64,000 bases of DNA from Ectobius pallidus (Eukaryota > Arthropoda > Insecta > Blattodea > Ectobiidae), in assembly GCA_964059195.1 (NCBI GenBank), contig CAXKWD010000006.1, positions 178,682,825 through 178,746,824 on the forward strand, written 5' to 3'. Below the pieces are notes generated by a model. The model ran no database searches. It saw only the letters and a list, made by a program, of their open reading frames with translations, and was not told the DNA's origin. Positions 1 through 12,600 of the stretch are shown piece after piece (the stretch's first letter is position 1; each line of letters starts with the position of its first letter). Both the position numbers and the translations under genes were made by a program.

Positions 1-579
1 ACACCTGATGAATTATACAACATAATGTCCCTTGGAGTGAAACGAAAATGTTCCTATGTTTACGGTTAATTTTAATTGTAAATGGACTATAAATCCTTTT
101 AAGGGATGACAGAAGTTTGCGTTCGTTGAGCCATTTTGGTCTAAAGAAATTATTTTCATGTGAAAAAATCAAGCATCCCCTAAAGTATACTTGTGCAAAA
201 TTTTATGCCGTTTGGACGCATGCCAGTTTCAATTTCCATGTTATTTTGCCACGTTCAAAACCTGTCTTCTATCACAACAACGATAATAAAATGTCTAATA
301 AGATTTTCTGTCCTTTTTCGGTGTAAAGAATAAAAAGCAATCATCAAAGAATCAGACAAAACATTCAGATTCATATTTTATTTTATCGGAAGAGACAGAT
401 TTCAATTTTGATTTTAAAATATCAATTAAATTAATTTGGATCCCAAATGTTGTACTAAAATGTTCAGAATTTCAATTATCTTGGACGAATAGAGTAGAAA
501 AAACTCACAACACGTAACCAGAATGTATCATATAGTCAACCGATTCTGAGCTAGGGATCATCACAGTGTGGAGACTTAC
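1..579. other. Intron of the Gly-rich gene, nothing recognised
   Basis: AT-rich. No exon, repeat match or RNA gene seen on either strand. Confidence 0.6.
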
Positions 580-615
580 CTGGCAAAAGTCCACCAAACG
601 GTGAAGTCAGCAAAG
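580..615 (-). CDS. Exon 4 of the Gly/Ser-rich protein (36 nt)
   Basis: Minus-strand acceptor TTTACAG at 616-622 and consensus donor GTAAGT at 574-579 bound 36 bases, phase 1 to phase 1, reading LLTSPFGGLLP after the split Ala codon. The Pro/Gly/Leu composition suits the rest of the protein. Later exons must lie left of the window. A stop comes only after about 25 more codons if the donor is not used, so read-through is a less likely alternative. Confidence 0.65.
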
Positions 616-3600
616 CTGTAAACAAGAAAACATGTGGGTTATAAAAGACTTGAGACCAAAAATCCTAAATATGAGCTCATAAAAGAACGTATTTTCTATT
701 AATATATGTTCCAATTTAAAATTTGTAATGACACTAAATTATTACATCACATGAATTGAATCAGATAATGACTTTTTAACAATTTTACAGGTGATTTACA
801 GTTTTACTTGTAAAGAACTTCTAATCTGTTAATCTTTCCAGATACCACTGCAAATATGTTAAAACATTTCTATTGTGCTATTACTTGTTACTGTCCCTTC
901 ACATTTAATTTACAGTAAAACAAAAATATTTGTGACTCTTTTTCGAGAAAAGAAATTAAGTCAATTTAGTGCACATACTGCATAAATGTGATTTTAAATT
1001 ACAAATATGACCGAAATATGACCTTATGCAAAATAAAAGCGGTCCGATCAGGATAACAATTCATGTTTAATTTGTGTATGCGGAGAGAATGGAGGTCAGG
1101 ATAAAAATATGACATGTCAAACATCCGAACCCTAAGTCATTACTATGGGCCTACTTGGTATTGTTCAAGATTTAAAATGCTTCGCCACACATATAAACCC
1201 AATTTCTGTGTTCACCGAAAAAACTACAGGCATGAGTGTTCAGTCCTTGAGAATTTACATAAAAACATGTGCATAAAATGAAAGCGATACAAATAATAAT
1301 AAAATCAGGTAAACTGATGTAAAAAAGTGCCAGTATGTTCTTTTTAATCAGTTATGACTGCAATTATGATATGCAGAATATGTTTTTTTTTTAAATTGAT
1401 TTCCAAGTTAAGCTCCAGATTTATTCATTAAGCAGGGCTTAGGGAAGAACAAAGGTCTAGTTTTCTTTTTAATCAGATTAAAATCTTCCAGCATCAGCTG
1501 AACTGTACAGATTTTTGATATCTTGACAATCGCACACTCACATAAAAATACGAAAAAGAAAGTGAAATTGGCTGGTTTCGGGATTTGAACCATGGAACTC
1601 CATAACGTGAGGCCAAAACGTTACCATCTCGGTCACCTGGGTCAGTTTAACGGTCTAGTTGTAAGTTATAAGCGCATGTAAAACAATAGTGTTTTTGGTC
1701 ATAGCTATCTCTATTTTAATTTCCAAAGCCGTAAAATATCACTGTAAAACAATTGACTATGTTGTCATGATAATTGATTTGCTTTTTTTATATATAAATT
1801 CTTTCGAATACGTATATTATCATAAAATAGGCACCAAATTGAGCATTACTCCGAAACAGGTGAACCGATTTCATCCAGTATCAGTAGACCTCTTCCCATG
1901 AACACTATAAATGTGTATACCAAATTCCATAAAAATCCGGTAAAGCGTATTTGAGTTACCGCGTTTTTAAAATAGACACTAAATTGGGTTTTACTCCGGT
2001 ACCGGACAACCGATTTGGTCCAATATCGGTAGACGTCTTCCCATGTACATTATAAATGGGTATACAAAGTTTCAGGAAAATCCAATAAAGCATATTTGAG
2101 TTATCGCGACTTCTCATATATTAACATAAAAGGCAATAAATTGGGCATTATTCCGGTACTGGCCAACCGATTTGGTTGAACATCAACAGACGTCTTTCCA
2201 TGGATAGTATAAATGCGTGTACGAAGTTTCATAAATATCCGATAAGGCGTATTTGAGCTATTGCGCCTTTAAAATATACACTAAATTGGGTTTTACTCCG
2301 GTACCGGTCAACAGATTAGGTTCAAATTTAACAGAGTACTTTTCATGGATGTCATAAATGCGTATACCAAGTTTAATGGAAATCCGATACAGCGTATTTG
2401 AATTATGGCGCCTTTCTATTAGAAAGGCGCCATAATCTATTAAAATAGGCACTAAATTGGGCATTACTCCGGTACCGGTGAACCGATTTGATTCAATATC
2501 AATAGGGTTCTTCCCATTGACATTATAAATGTGTTTTCCAAGTTTCATGAAAATCCGAAAAAGCGTATTTGAGTTAGAGCGCGTACAGACACACGGACGG
2601 ACGGACAGACAGACAGACAGACAGACGGACAGACATTTTTCGTCCCCCACACAATCTCATAAAGTACCATACTGGCACTTAATAACCAATTTGCTATTGG
2701 TCGAAATTCCACATATTCTTTCTTATATTGGATTGGTCACTGTTTCACAAAGAAAATGGTCGTGGGAATTAACAAATTTACAAGGTTAGGGATACCATAG
2801 AATATTAAATTATACTTTGTAGTACATTGAAACCTCCGTATGGGCCCTAGGATTGTGATGTATTAAACATTAGAATGTGTAATTCGTGGAACTGACATGA
2901 GAGAAAGTGTAAAATAATTTTGTTACTCAACTTACTGACTTCCGTTGAATTGTAATCATAGCTACTTTCCATCCGCACACTAATAAAATACTATTCACAT
3001 TTGTATAACATCATTGATCATGGCACGCTTTGAGCCTAACCGTGTGTGGGTGCCTATGAAGCTAAGGCAAAACTAAAACAATTGCTCCTTATGGTGTTTT
3101 AATTGCACATTATGTATATGTTGAAGTAAAGATCCCACTCACAATATGTTTTTGCACACATAAGGGATGATTTTAGCCTCAGTGATCCTCTTTTCCACCC
3201 CTCATGAACGTTTATTTTCTTGAATTTCTAAGAAAACAATATTGGTGGCTGGGAAGGATACTGATCTGATACCAGTTCCCATCCATAGGGCTAAGCTACT
3301 GGATTGCAGTAACAATTCAACCTCCAAATATCATTATAAAAGGGTGTTTCTAAAATAGCTTCATCGTTATAGTGAGTTACATTTGTCATTATTAAGATGC
3401 GCCGGGTCCAAACAAAAAATATTGCTATATCCGGGTTTATCGTTATATCAATCTTCGTTGTACAGAGGTTTCACCGTAGTCGGAGTAGTAGCAATAATAA
3501 TAATAATAAATTATTGATTGTTGTCTGTTTTGTAGAATTCGGGAATTTGTTGACAGTCCTATAACTAAACTAAATTATTATGTACCATTACCATATTGTA

Positions 3601-6600
3601 CCTCTTCAGTATCGTACATTCATTATACAGGGTGTTAATAAATAACACCGATATATTTTTCCTGTGTATAGAGGGGACGTAGACAAGCAACTTTTATTAG
3701 GTGATTTTTGCTCTATGACGTAAAATGTGTATGCTCAGGGCATTAAGTCATAATTTGGTGCTCATAAATCAATAATTACGTGAAATAGGGTTAAAATGTT
3801 AATTAAATTGACTTTATGCCTTCCTAGTGATGGACAAAAACTTGACTTTTAATCATTCGTCAACAGCTATATCATAATCTAGTGTTTCCATAATGTGCAA
3901 AATATACAGACTAATCACATGTCTGGCCGCCACTGCATTAGTTTTTTTATTCATAACTCCAGTGTTAACAACGAAGTTCCTATGTTTTACATTTCTTTCA
4001 TTGTTAGAAGTCAGTGGCGGCCATCCCCTAGAACATTTTATGCTGTAACAGGAAAAAATTGAATCCAAAGAGCAAAAATCTCCTAATAAAAGTTGCTTGT
4101 CTATGTCCCCTCTATACACAGGTAAAATATTTCGGTGTTATTCATTAAAACCCTATATAAGACGCTATCCCTAAATTCCCGTATTTCTTTACCAACCTGT
4201 AGTATAAAAGAAACAAGATCGACTTGAATTCTATCTCTTATATTTGCAAACAGTGTTATCAATATATCAGCCCACTCACATACATTTTAATAATTATAAA
4301 ACAATATGACTATTGCAACCAGCCGTTGCTCATGGTGTCAGTAAGAAATTGATATGAAATCTGTTGCATTTGGCAACAACTCGGACTCAGAATATTTTAA
4401 AGGAAATTTCCTCACACACCAGCATTCGAACTGTGCTCTAAATTGAGCTAGGCAGAATGGATATCCTTCAGAATAATTTAGTGATTTTGTTTACCTGAGG
4501 TTGGCACTCCTCCCACACCTGTTGAGCCACTGAATGCACCAGCGTTATTAAATCCGACTCCAGAATTGAGGCCTCCAAATCCAGCGGAACCACCAGCAGC
4601 AGAAGTAGCACCACCAGCAAAACTGCCAGCGCTGGAACCACTCTGGCTGTTTGCAGAACCTATTCCACCATAACCTCCAAGACTGTTGCTGTTAGCTGTT
4701 CCACCTACACCGAAGTTTGAACCAAGTCCAATTGATGGTCGAATGGTCGTTCCAGTACCAAAACTGCCAGCACTAGAACCACTCTGGCTGTTTGCAGAGC
4801 CTAAACCACCATAACCTCCAAGACTGTTGCTGTTACTTGTTCCACCTACGCCAAAATTGGAACCAAGTCCACCAATTGATGGTCTAATGGTCGTTCCAGT
4901 ACCAAAACTGCCAGCGCTTGAACCACTCTGGCTGTTTGCAGAGCCTAAACCACTATTACTTCCAAATCTGTTGTTGTTAGATGATCCACCTACACCGAAG
5001 TTGGAACCAAGTCCGCCAATTGTTGGTCGAATGGTCGTTCCAGTACCAAAACTCCCAGCACTAGAACCACTCTGGCTGTTTGCAGAGCCTAAACCACCAT
5101 AACCTCCAAGACTGTTGCTGTTACTTGTTCCACCTACGCCAAAATTGGAACCAAGTCCACCAATTGATGGTCTAATGGTCGTTCCAGTACCAAAACTGCC
5201 AGCGTTTGAACCACTCTGACTGTTTGCAGAACCTAACCCACCATAGCCTCCAAGATTGTTGCTGTTAGCTGTTCCACTTACACCGAAGTTTGAACCAAGT
5301 CCACTAATTGAAGGTCTAATGGTCGTTCCAGTACCAAAACTGCCAGCGCTTGAACCACTCTGGCTGTTTGCAGAGCCTAAACCGCTATTACTTCCAAATC
5401 TGTTGTTGTTAGATGATCCACCTACACCGAAGTTGGAACCAAGTCCGCCAATTGTTGGTCGAATGGTCGTTCCAGTACCAAAACTGCCAGCGCTTGAACC
5501 ACTCTGGCTGCTTGCAGAACCTAAACCGCTATTACTTCCAAATCTGTTGTTGTTAGCTGTTCCACCTACACCGAAGTTTGAACTAAGTCCACTAATTGAT
5601 GGTCTAATGGTCGTTCCAGTACCAAAACTGCCAGCACTTGAAGCACCCTGGCTGTTTGCAGAACCTAATCCACCATAACCTCCAAGACTGTTGCTGTTAG
5701 CTGTTCCACCAACACCGAAGTTGGACCCAAGTCCAATTGATGGCCGAATGGTCGTTCCAGTACCAAAACTGCCAGCGTTTGAACCACTCTGGCTGTTTGC
5801 AGAGCCTAAACCGCTATTACTTCCAAATCTGTTGTTGTTAGCTGTTCCACCTACACCGAAATTTGAACCAAGTCCACTAATTGATGGTCTAATGGTCGTT
5901 CCAGTACCAAAACTGCCAGCGCTTGAACCACTCTGGCTGTTTGCAGAACCTAACCCACCATAACCTCCAAGATTGTTGCTGTTAGCTGTTCCACCTATAC
6001 CGAAGTTTGAACCAAGTCCACTAATTGATGGTCTAATGGTCGTTCCAGTACCAAAACTGCCAGCGCTTGAAGCACCCTGGCTGTTTGCAGAACCTAATCC
6101 ACCATAACCTCCAAGACTGTTGCTGTTAACTGTTCCACCAACACCGAAGTTGGACCCAAGTCCAATTGATGGCCGAATGGTCGTTCCAGTACCAAAACTG
6201 CCAGCGTTTGAACCACTCTGGCTGTTTGCAGAGCCTAAACCGCTATTACTTCCAAATCTGTTGTTGTTAGCTGTTCCACCTACACCGAAATTTGAACCAA
6301 GTCCACTAATTGATGGTCTAATGGTCGTTCCAGTACCAAAACTGCCAGCGCTTGAACCACTCAGGCTGTTTGCAGAGCCTAAACCACCATTACTTCCAAA
6401 TCTGTTGCTGTTAGCTGTTCCACCTAAACCATTGGAACCAAATCCACCAACTGATGGTCTAAGGGTAGTTCCAGCACCAAAATTTCCTAAACTACTTGAG
6501 GATGAACCTATTCCACCCCCGCTGTTGCTTGAAGAGCTTCCTAAAGACCCAGCACTAAATGCACTGTGTCCAGCACTTGAACCTCCATATCCACCAAACC

Positions 6601-9600
6601 CGGCTTGTCCACTCAATCCACTAATTCCACTTCCTGAATTGCTATTTCCAAAACCACTTGAGCCACCTAGAGAACCTAATCCACTATTTACTTTTGTGGA
6701 ACCACCTTTACTACCAAAAAACCCACTACTAGCACCTGAAGACCCACTCAGACTCGACTGGCTATTTCCAAAACCATTTGTCCCGAAGGAGATTTTGTTG
6801 AAAGCATTACCTCCACTTTGAGTGGCAACTGGCCGGAGAGTGGTGCTGCTGCCAAATCCATTGTCTCGCAATCCCATCGCTGAGAGACCGTTTCCTAAGC
6901 CTGTTAAACTACCGGAAGATCCTCCCAAACTAGCCGAATTTCCTAGAAATCCATTATTTCCAACACCAGATAAACTGTGAGCAGAACCTCCAAATCCACT
7001 TCCAATTCCAGAGCCAGATCCAAATGAACCTAGGGAACTAGAAGAACCTCCAAGAGAGCCAACCCTCTTATCCTTTAAAGTGCTTCCATATGAATTACCA
7101 CTATTTCCTGCAGTGTTTAAGGCAGACAGGCTCCCGAAGGAACTTCCCTGTGCATTATTGCTACTTCCAAATAAGCCCCCTGATGCACCTAACCCAGAAT
7201 TAATTCCCAAAGTGCCAGTAGAACCACCGAATGCACTGCTACCTGAGCCGATCAAATTCTTATGGGCAGTACCAAAAGAGGATCCTTGAGCGTTTGTGTT
7301 GCTGAATGCTCCCCCTAAACCTTGTAACGAACTCCCCAAAGTTGATCCAATTTGGCCTTTGTTGTTACTTCCTAATAAACTAGAGGACCCAAAATTCCCC
7401 AAATCACTCTGACCCTTGATCGAGCTTCCAAAATTACCGGAGCCAGCAGAACTTCCAAATCTGTTTGTTCCACTTTGGCTGTTACCTCCATAGGCACTAG
7501 AATCACCTCTTACAGCACTAGTATCTCGTATACCAGATGAAGCTCCGAAAGTCCCAGTAGATCCCCCAAAACTGCTACTTAACCCCTGAAGTCGGTTGTT
7601 GCTTAGGTTGCTTCCATGTCCAGAACTGCCCAATGCAGTTAGACTTCCGGTTGACCCTCCCAATCGATTGGCGTTACTCAGTACGCCTTGGCTATGACTA
7701 GCACTGCTCCCCAACCCTCCAAATCCGGAAGAGGTTCCAGAAGACAATCCGGTGTTTCCTAAAGAACTACCGGAACCAAAATTGTTACTACTTCCTAGAG
7801 ATGAGCCAGAATTTCCCTTTATTGCATTAGTACCAAACTGAGTACTACCAATTCCAGAAGACAATCCGGTGTTTCCGAAAGAACTACTGGAACCAAAGTT
7901 ACTGGCACTTCCAAGAGATGAACCAGAACTTCCCTTTATTGCATTAGTGCCGAACTGTCCACTACCGAATCCAGAAGAAGTTCCGATGCCAGAAGACAAT
8001 CCGGTGTTTCCGAAAGAACTACCGGAACCAAAATTATTGGTACTTCCAAGAGCTGAGCCGGAACTTCCTTTTATAGCATTAGAGCCGAACTGTGAGTTAC
8101 CAAATCCAGAAGAAGTTCCGGAAGACAATCCGGTGTTTCCGAAAGAACTACCGGAACCAAAACTACTGGCACTTCCAAGAGACGAACCAGAACTTCCCTT
8201 GATTGCATTAGCGCCGATCTGTCCACTACCGAATCCAGAAGAAGTTCCGATGCCAGAAGACAATCCGGTGTTTCCGAAAGAATTACCGGAACCAAAATTA
8301 CTGGCACTTCCAAGAGATGAACCAGAACTTCCTTTTATTGCACTATTACCAAATGAATTTACGGATGATAATCCTCCAGTGTATTTACTGTTCCCGATAA
8401 CACCTTTACTTGATGTTCCAGAATTGCTTGCTAAGCCAGATCCAACCCCACCGCTGCCTTTAAATCCGCCCAGAATTGGGCCCACTGTAGTTGCTGATCC
8501 GAAGAGGCCACCTCCCAGAGATGCGCTTCCACCAGAACTTCCATAACCACTACCAGAACTCCCTAAACCACTTCCATAACCACCACCAGAACTTCCTAAA
8601 CCGCTTCCAAAACCACTAGAACTTCCTAAACCGCTTCCAAAACCACCAGAACTTCCTGAACCGCCTCCGTAACCACCAGAACTGCCTGAACCACCTCCAT
8701 GACCACCAGAGCTTGCTGCTCCATAGCCACTGCCTCTGTTACCGCCTATGGAAACTACTCTGTCATTGTTTAGGTCGGAAATACTTGAGCCTCCGAACCC
8801 TGAACCACCAAGAGATGCACTGTTGCCAACCCCGTAGCCACTGGAACCAGTTCCTCCACCATAACTGCCCAGTCCACCCAAGGGAGATCCTGCCACTGTA
8901 CCCAATCCTACACCTCCGAATCCCCCAAGGTTAGCCAGCCCGGAAGCAGCACCTCCAGCTGAACTACCACTTTGGGAACCACCGCTAGAGGCACTGCTTT
9001 GAGCACTTGTGGCGACTGGACTGGCCACTGGAAGGCCTAAGAAAGCAGGAGGAGCTGCCCCGCCCCCGAAATTGTAGTTTAGGGAGCTGCTGTCTGAGGA
9101 GGAGCTGGAGCTGGAGCTGCCTGCAAAGCAAAACAAGTCACGGAATCACGAATAAAATTATTATTATTGATAAAGTGATTTGTTTTTGTTTGTTACACTT
9201 CTACGCCGAAATATTGTTTTACATTTGCAACAAACAAACAAACAAAAAGAAACACGAGATTTTGAGCATTTGAACGAGGCTTACGAAGACTTAAATGATG
9301 TACAGTCAACCCCCGATATAATGCCCCTCTTTACAGTGCCACCCTCGCACTGCGCTAATAAATGCAAGTGAACGGATCTTCTCCCATATAAAATACATAA
9401 GAAACCTCGTTACTCTGCCAATTCATTTACTGCCAGTGAAGATAAAACAAGATTTTTACAAAATATGGCTTGTGGTGATTTTTTCAGTTGCAGAATTTGT
9501 TTAAAACTAGCGTGAATGTTAGAAATATTATTTAAGAAACATACTATAGTGTACTTCCAAGAAGTGTGTGTTCACCTGCCACTAACTCCAAATGTAATGA

Positions 9601-12600
9601 AGAAGCTATGTTAAGAATTTGGATAGACAGCCTGCTTGAGGGTGGAGCAGGTAGAAAAAGCCCATCATACAATGACACATTCCGAACTTTCACTTATTTT
9701 GGTCCACTATACTCCAGTTACTCAGTTACAGTTAAGCGCTTACTTGATTTTCAACCCCTTTGTGTAGTGTAGCACTGGACATATACTATAATAAATTGAG
9801 TTACTGTACAGTATTTTATTTTGTACTCCAGTTCTCTATTTGCCTTTTATTTAATTTTCTGTCATAATACAGTACAGTAAATTAATAGAGCACCTTATTA
9901 TACCATTTTACTTTCTCGCATGTACCTATTATAGAGAAAGTATTGTGATCGTGACAAAAAATCGAAGTCGAGATAACACCGGGAAAGCATGTTTCACGAT
10001 GCCTAGAAACCGAAAAAAAATGTTTTTGGAATGACGTCTGTCCGTGTGTCTGTGGACAAGCACAGCGGGTAAACGGTTCATTGTATTTACTTCATTTTTT
10101 GAATTAAGGAATTTTTTCGAAATTCTGTCGAACCGCCCATAAATTTAGCTTTACAACTGAAATATTAAGGGGAGTTTTCATGGAAACTTTTTAAAAAATT
10201 TTGATTATTGAAAAAATGGCTCTAACGATTTTAATAAAAATGTAAAATTGGAAACTCTTATCTATGACTAATAAAATGCAAAAATGACTTAAGGGGTACT
10301 TTACTCGTATCTATTTTCAATTTTTCTAGATTATCTCCATTACAGTAGGCAATACATGAATATCTACCACAGTAAAGTTGTAGAGAAAATTAAAATTAAC
10401 ATTTTTTTGTTTAACACATTTCTTTGTACATGTAATAGATATCAAGATAAAAACTAAATAAGTACGGCTTAAATGCGAATTTCAGAACATACATTTTTAT
10501 TAAAATATGAATAATGTCCTTTTGTTGCCCATAGTAACAAGTATACTATAATCTTATTACTGTTGTGAAATGTAGTCGGTTTAGCACAGTCGTAATGAAC
10601 ACACCGAAATCAATTAGAGCGAGGTGGTATAGAATAATAGGGAAGAGGTCCTGGGTTCAAATCAAATTTCGTGGCCGCCGAAATTTACCAGTAAACTCTT
10701 GTAATAACTCATTCGTGCAGCATTTGCTTCTTATTGTTCGGCTATATCTTGAATTTTGGCCTTTGAGATTGAGGATACCATGCAAACCACAAATTATTAT
10801 TATTATTATTATTTCACGGTAAAAGCATTGGATATAAAGATCCGTTCTAGATACTTGTTAGTTTTATGAAAATGTAATAAATAAAATTTAATTCTCTTTT
10901 TTTTATGTGCTAGCCTATAGCACGTATATGCGAGAAAGTTTGTGCAACAAATTTTGCACCATTTATTTATTTATTTTAAAAATGAAATTTCGTTTTAGTG
11001 CCACTAAATGTTAGAGAACGGATGGTGGCTTCAGTATTACTCACTTGAGCTGCTGCTCTGACTCTTCTGCAAGGACCCGAAGGCATAACCATCAGCTGTA
11101 AAGGAAAAACACATTTATTACACCAAATTGAATCAATTGTATAATTTTATTCTTTACTAGCTGACCCATCAATGCTTCGCATTGTTAGATTTATGTATAT
11201 ATAGGTTAAGTGTACACAATTTAAAGTCGATTTGATCTACTTCTATAAATCATCAGCCGTCCAGCCAACACGGTGGACGTATTTATATTCCACATACTCC
11301 TTCACCCGTAGTTTACTCTGATTAGGTAAAAAAATTAATCGTTCTGTTTCAATTTTGGCAAACATATAGTAAATAGCTGGGCGTAGGAGATGTGTTCGCT
11401 CATCTCACGCAGCGGGCTCCGATTAGAATACTGTTCGGGACAAGTTACCTAGATGGAGTTTTTTCCGGGATTTTCCCTCACCTGTGAGACAAATGTCTGG
11501 TAACTTTAGGCCCTAGTTGTCTCCGGATATCACCTGGCAGCCATTATCATCATCATCATCCCATCCTCGCCTTGTTCAGAGTGAGTGTGTGAATGATGTA
11601 TCTCGTCCTATATGTTTGTGTTGTCTCGGAGGTGGCCCCGGCATTTGGCTGATCACTCATCCGGGAGTCCCTCATGTCCTTGTCTGGTCAAGAAAGTATG
11701 TATGTGAGCCATAGATAATCCCTCTCCAAACAGGTCGCGGCCCTGTAAGGCCCGGGCAACGTGGGTCGCTTAAATGACCCCAAAAGGGAGGGGTAAAAAC
11801 TAAAGTAAAGATAGAGAGATAATATGGTAAATAGAAATTAATCAGGAAATTATATCTATTGATATTGTATGAACTATCTGGGGGTAAAGGCGGCCGGTGC
11901 GTAACGCTGACTACCTTACATCCTTCACGTCCCGATTGTCTAAAAATCCGGGAGCCTCAACTTCTTGGAACCCTCTGGGCCCCCATAGCCTGTAATAGGG
12001 AACACTTTACTTACTATCTTTCGCAATGCAGTCCTAGGCTAACTGTAAGAAAATAGTTGAACTCTTAAGAATAGAACCCAGGACCTTCTAAATTTACTTC
12101 ATGACAAAAAAATAGTTGATAATCATTTACAGGAATTTTATTGATAGCCTTCCTCATAATTTTATATCCATTAGGTCTACATTAAATCACAGTGCCATGC
12201 AAAGCCACCTGTGTAGTTTTAAAAAATTATGTTGCCATGGGGATTGTGCACATGCAGTATGAATTCCTTTTGGTGAATTTCATAACCTTACAACCCTATT
12301 TTGGCCCTTAGAGGCCCTTAGAAGCCAAAGATTTTGAAATCCTTTCTTATTGCGCCTCTAGAGTCTATGGGCAATATGTGTACCAAGTTTCACGTTCCTA
12401 GGCTGTATAGTTTTTGAGAAACCGTGATCAGTCAGTGAGTCAGTGGGTTTTGGCTTTTATATATAGAGATTCTATTTTTTACGTAGTAAATATAAATAAT
12501 TAAATGAATAAAAGGAATCTTGTGCTGCCATCTCAAGGCGCCTTGTGAATAGTGACATTAAACGCGCACGTCAAATGAAAAGAGGCAAATGAGATATATA

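Larger units (their letters stand above)
1325..2680. repeat. Family F element, copy 1 (modular, TIR-flanked)
   Basis: Bounded by AAGTGCCAGTATG at 1325 and its exact complement ending at 2680. The left third includes a tRNA-like SINE (about 1571-1648). The rest is five modules of 145-170 bases, each starting CACTAAATTGGG(TTTT or CATT)ACTCCGGTACCGG and ending AAGCGTATTTGAGTTA. Read on the minus strand, each module encodes about 50 residues (SNTLYRIFMKLG...IYN, then TGTGVMPNLV), and the last two are open without a stop (2258-2650). The right end carries a GACA run. Confidence 0.8.

Noticed and set aside
2258..2650. 130-codon host gene
   Set aside because: It is two modules of family F on the reverse strand and is repeated at 32796-33197, so it is repeat sequence rather than a single-copy gene.
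4827..6821. Several Pro/Leu-rich plus-strand frames opposite the repeat exon
   Set aside because: They mirror the Gly/Ser repeats, have no start context or splice support, and the minus-strand frame is spliced coherently with a signal peptide exon.
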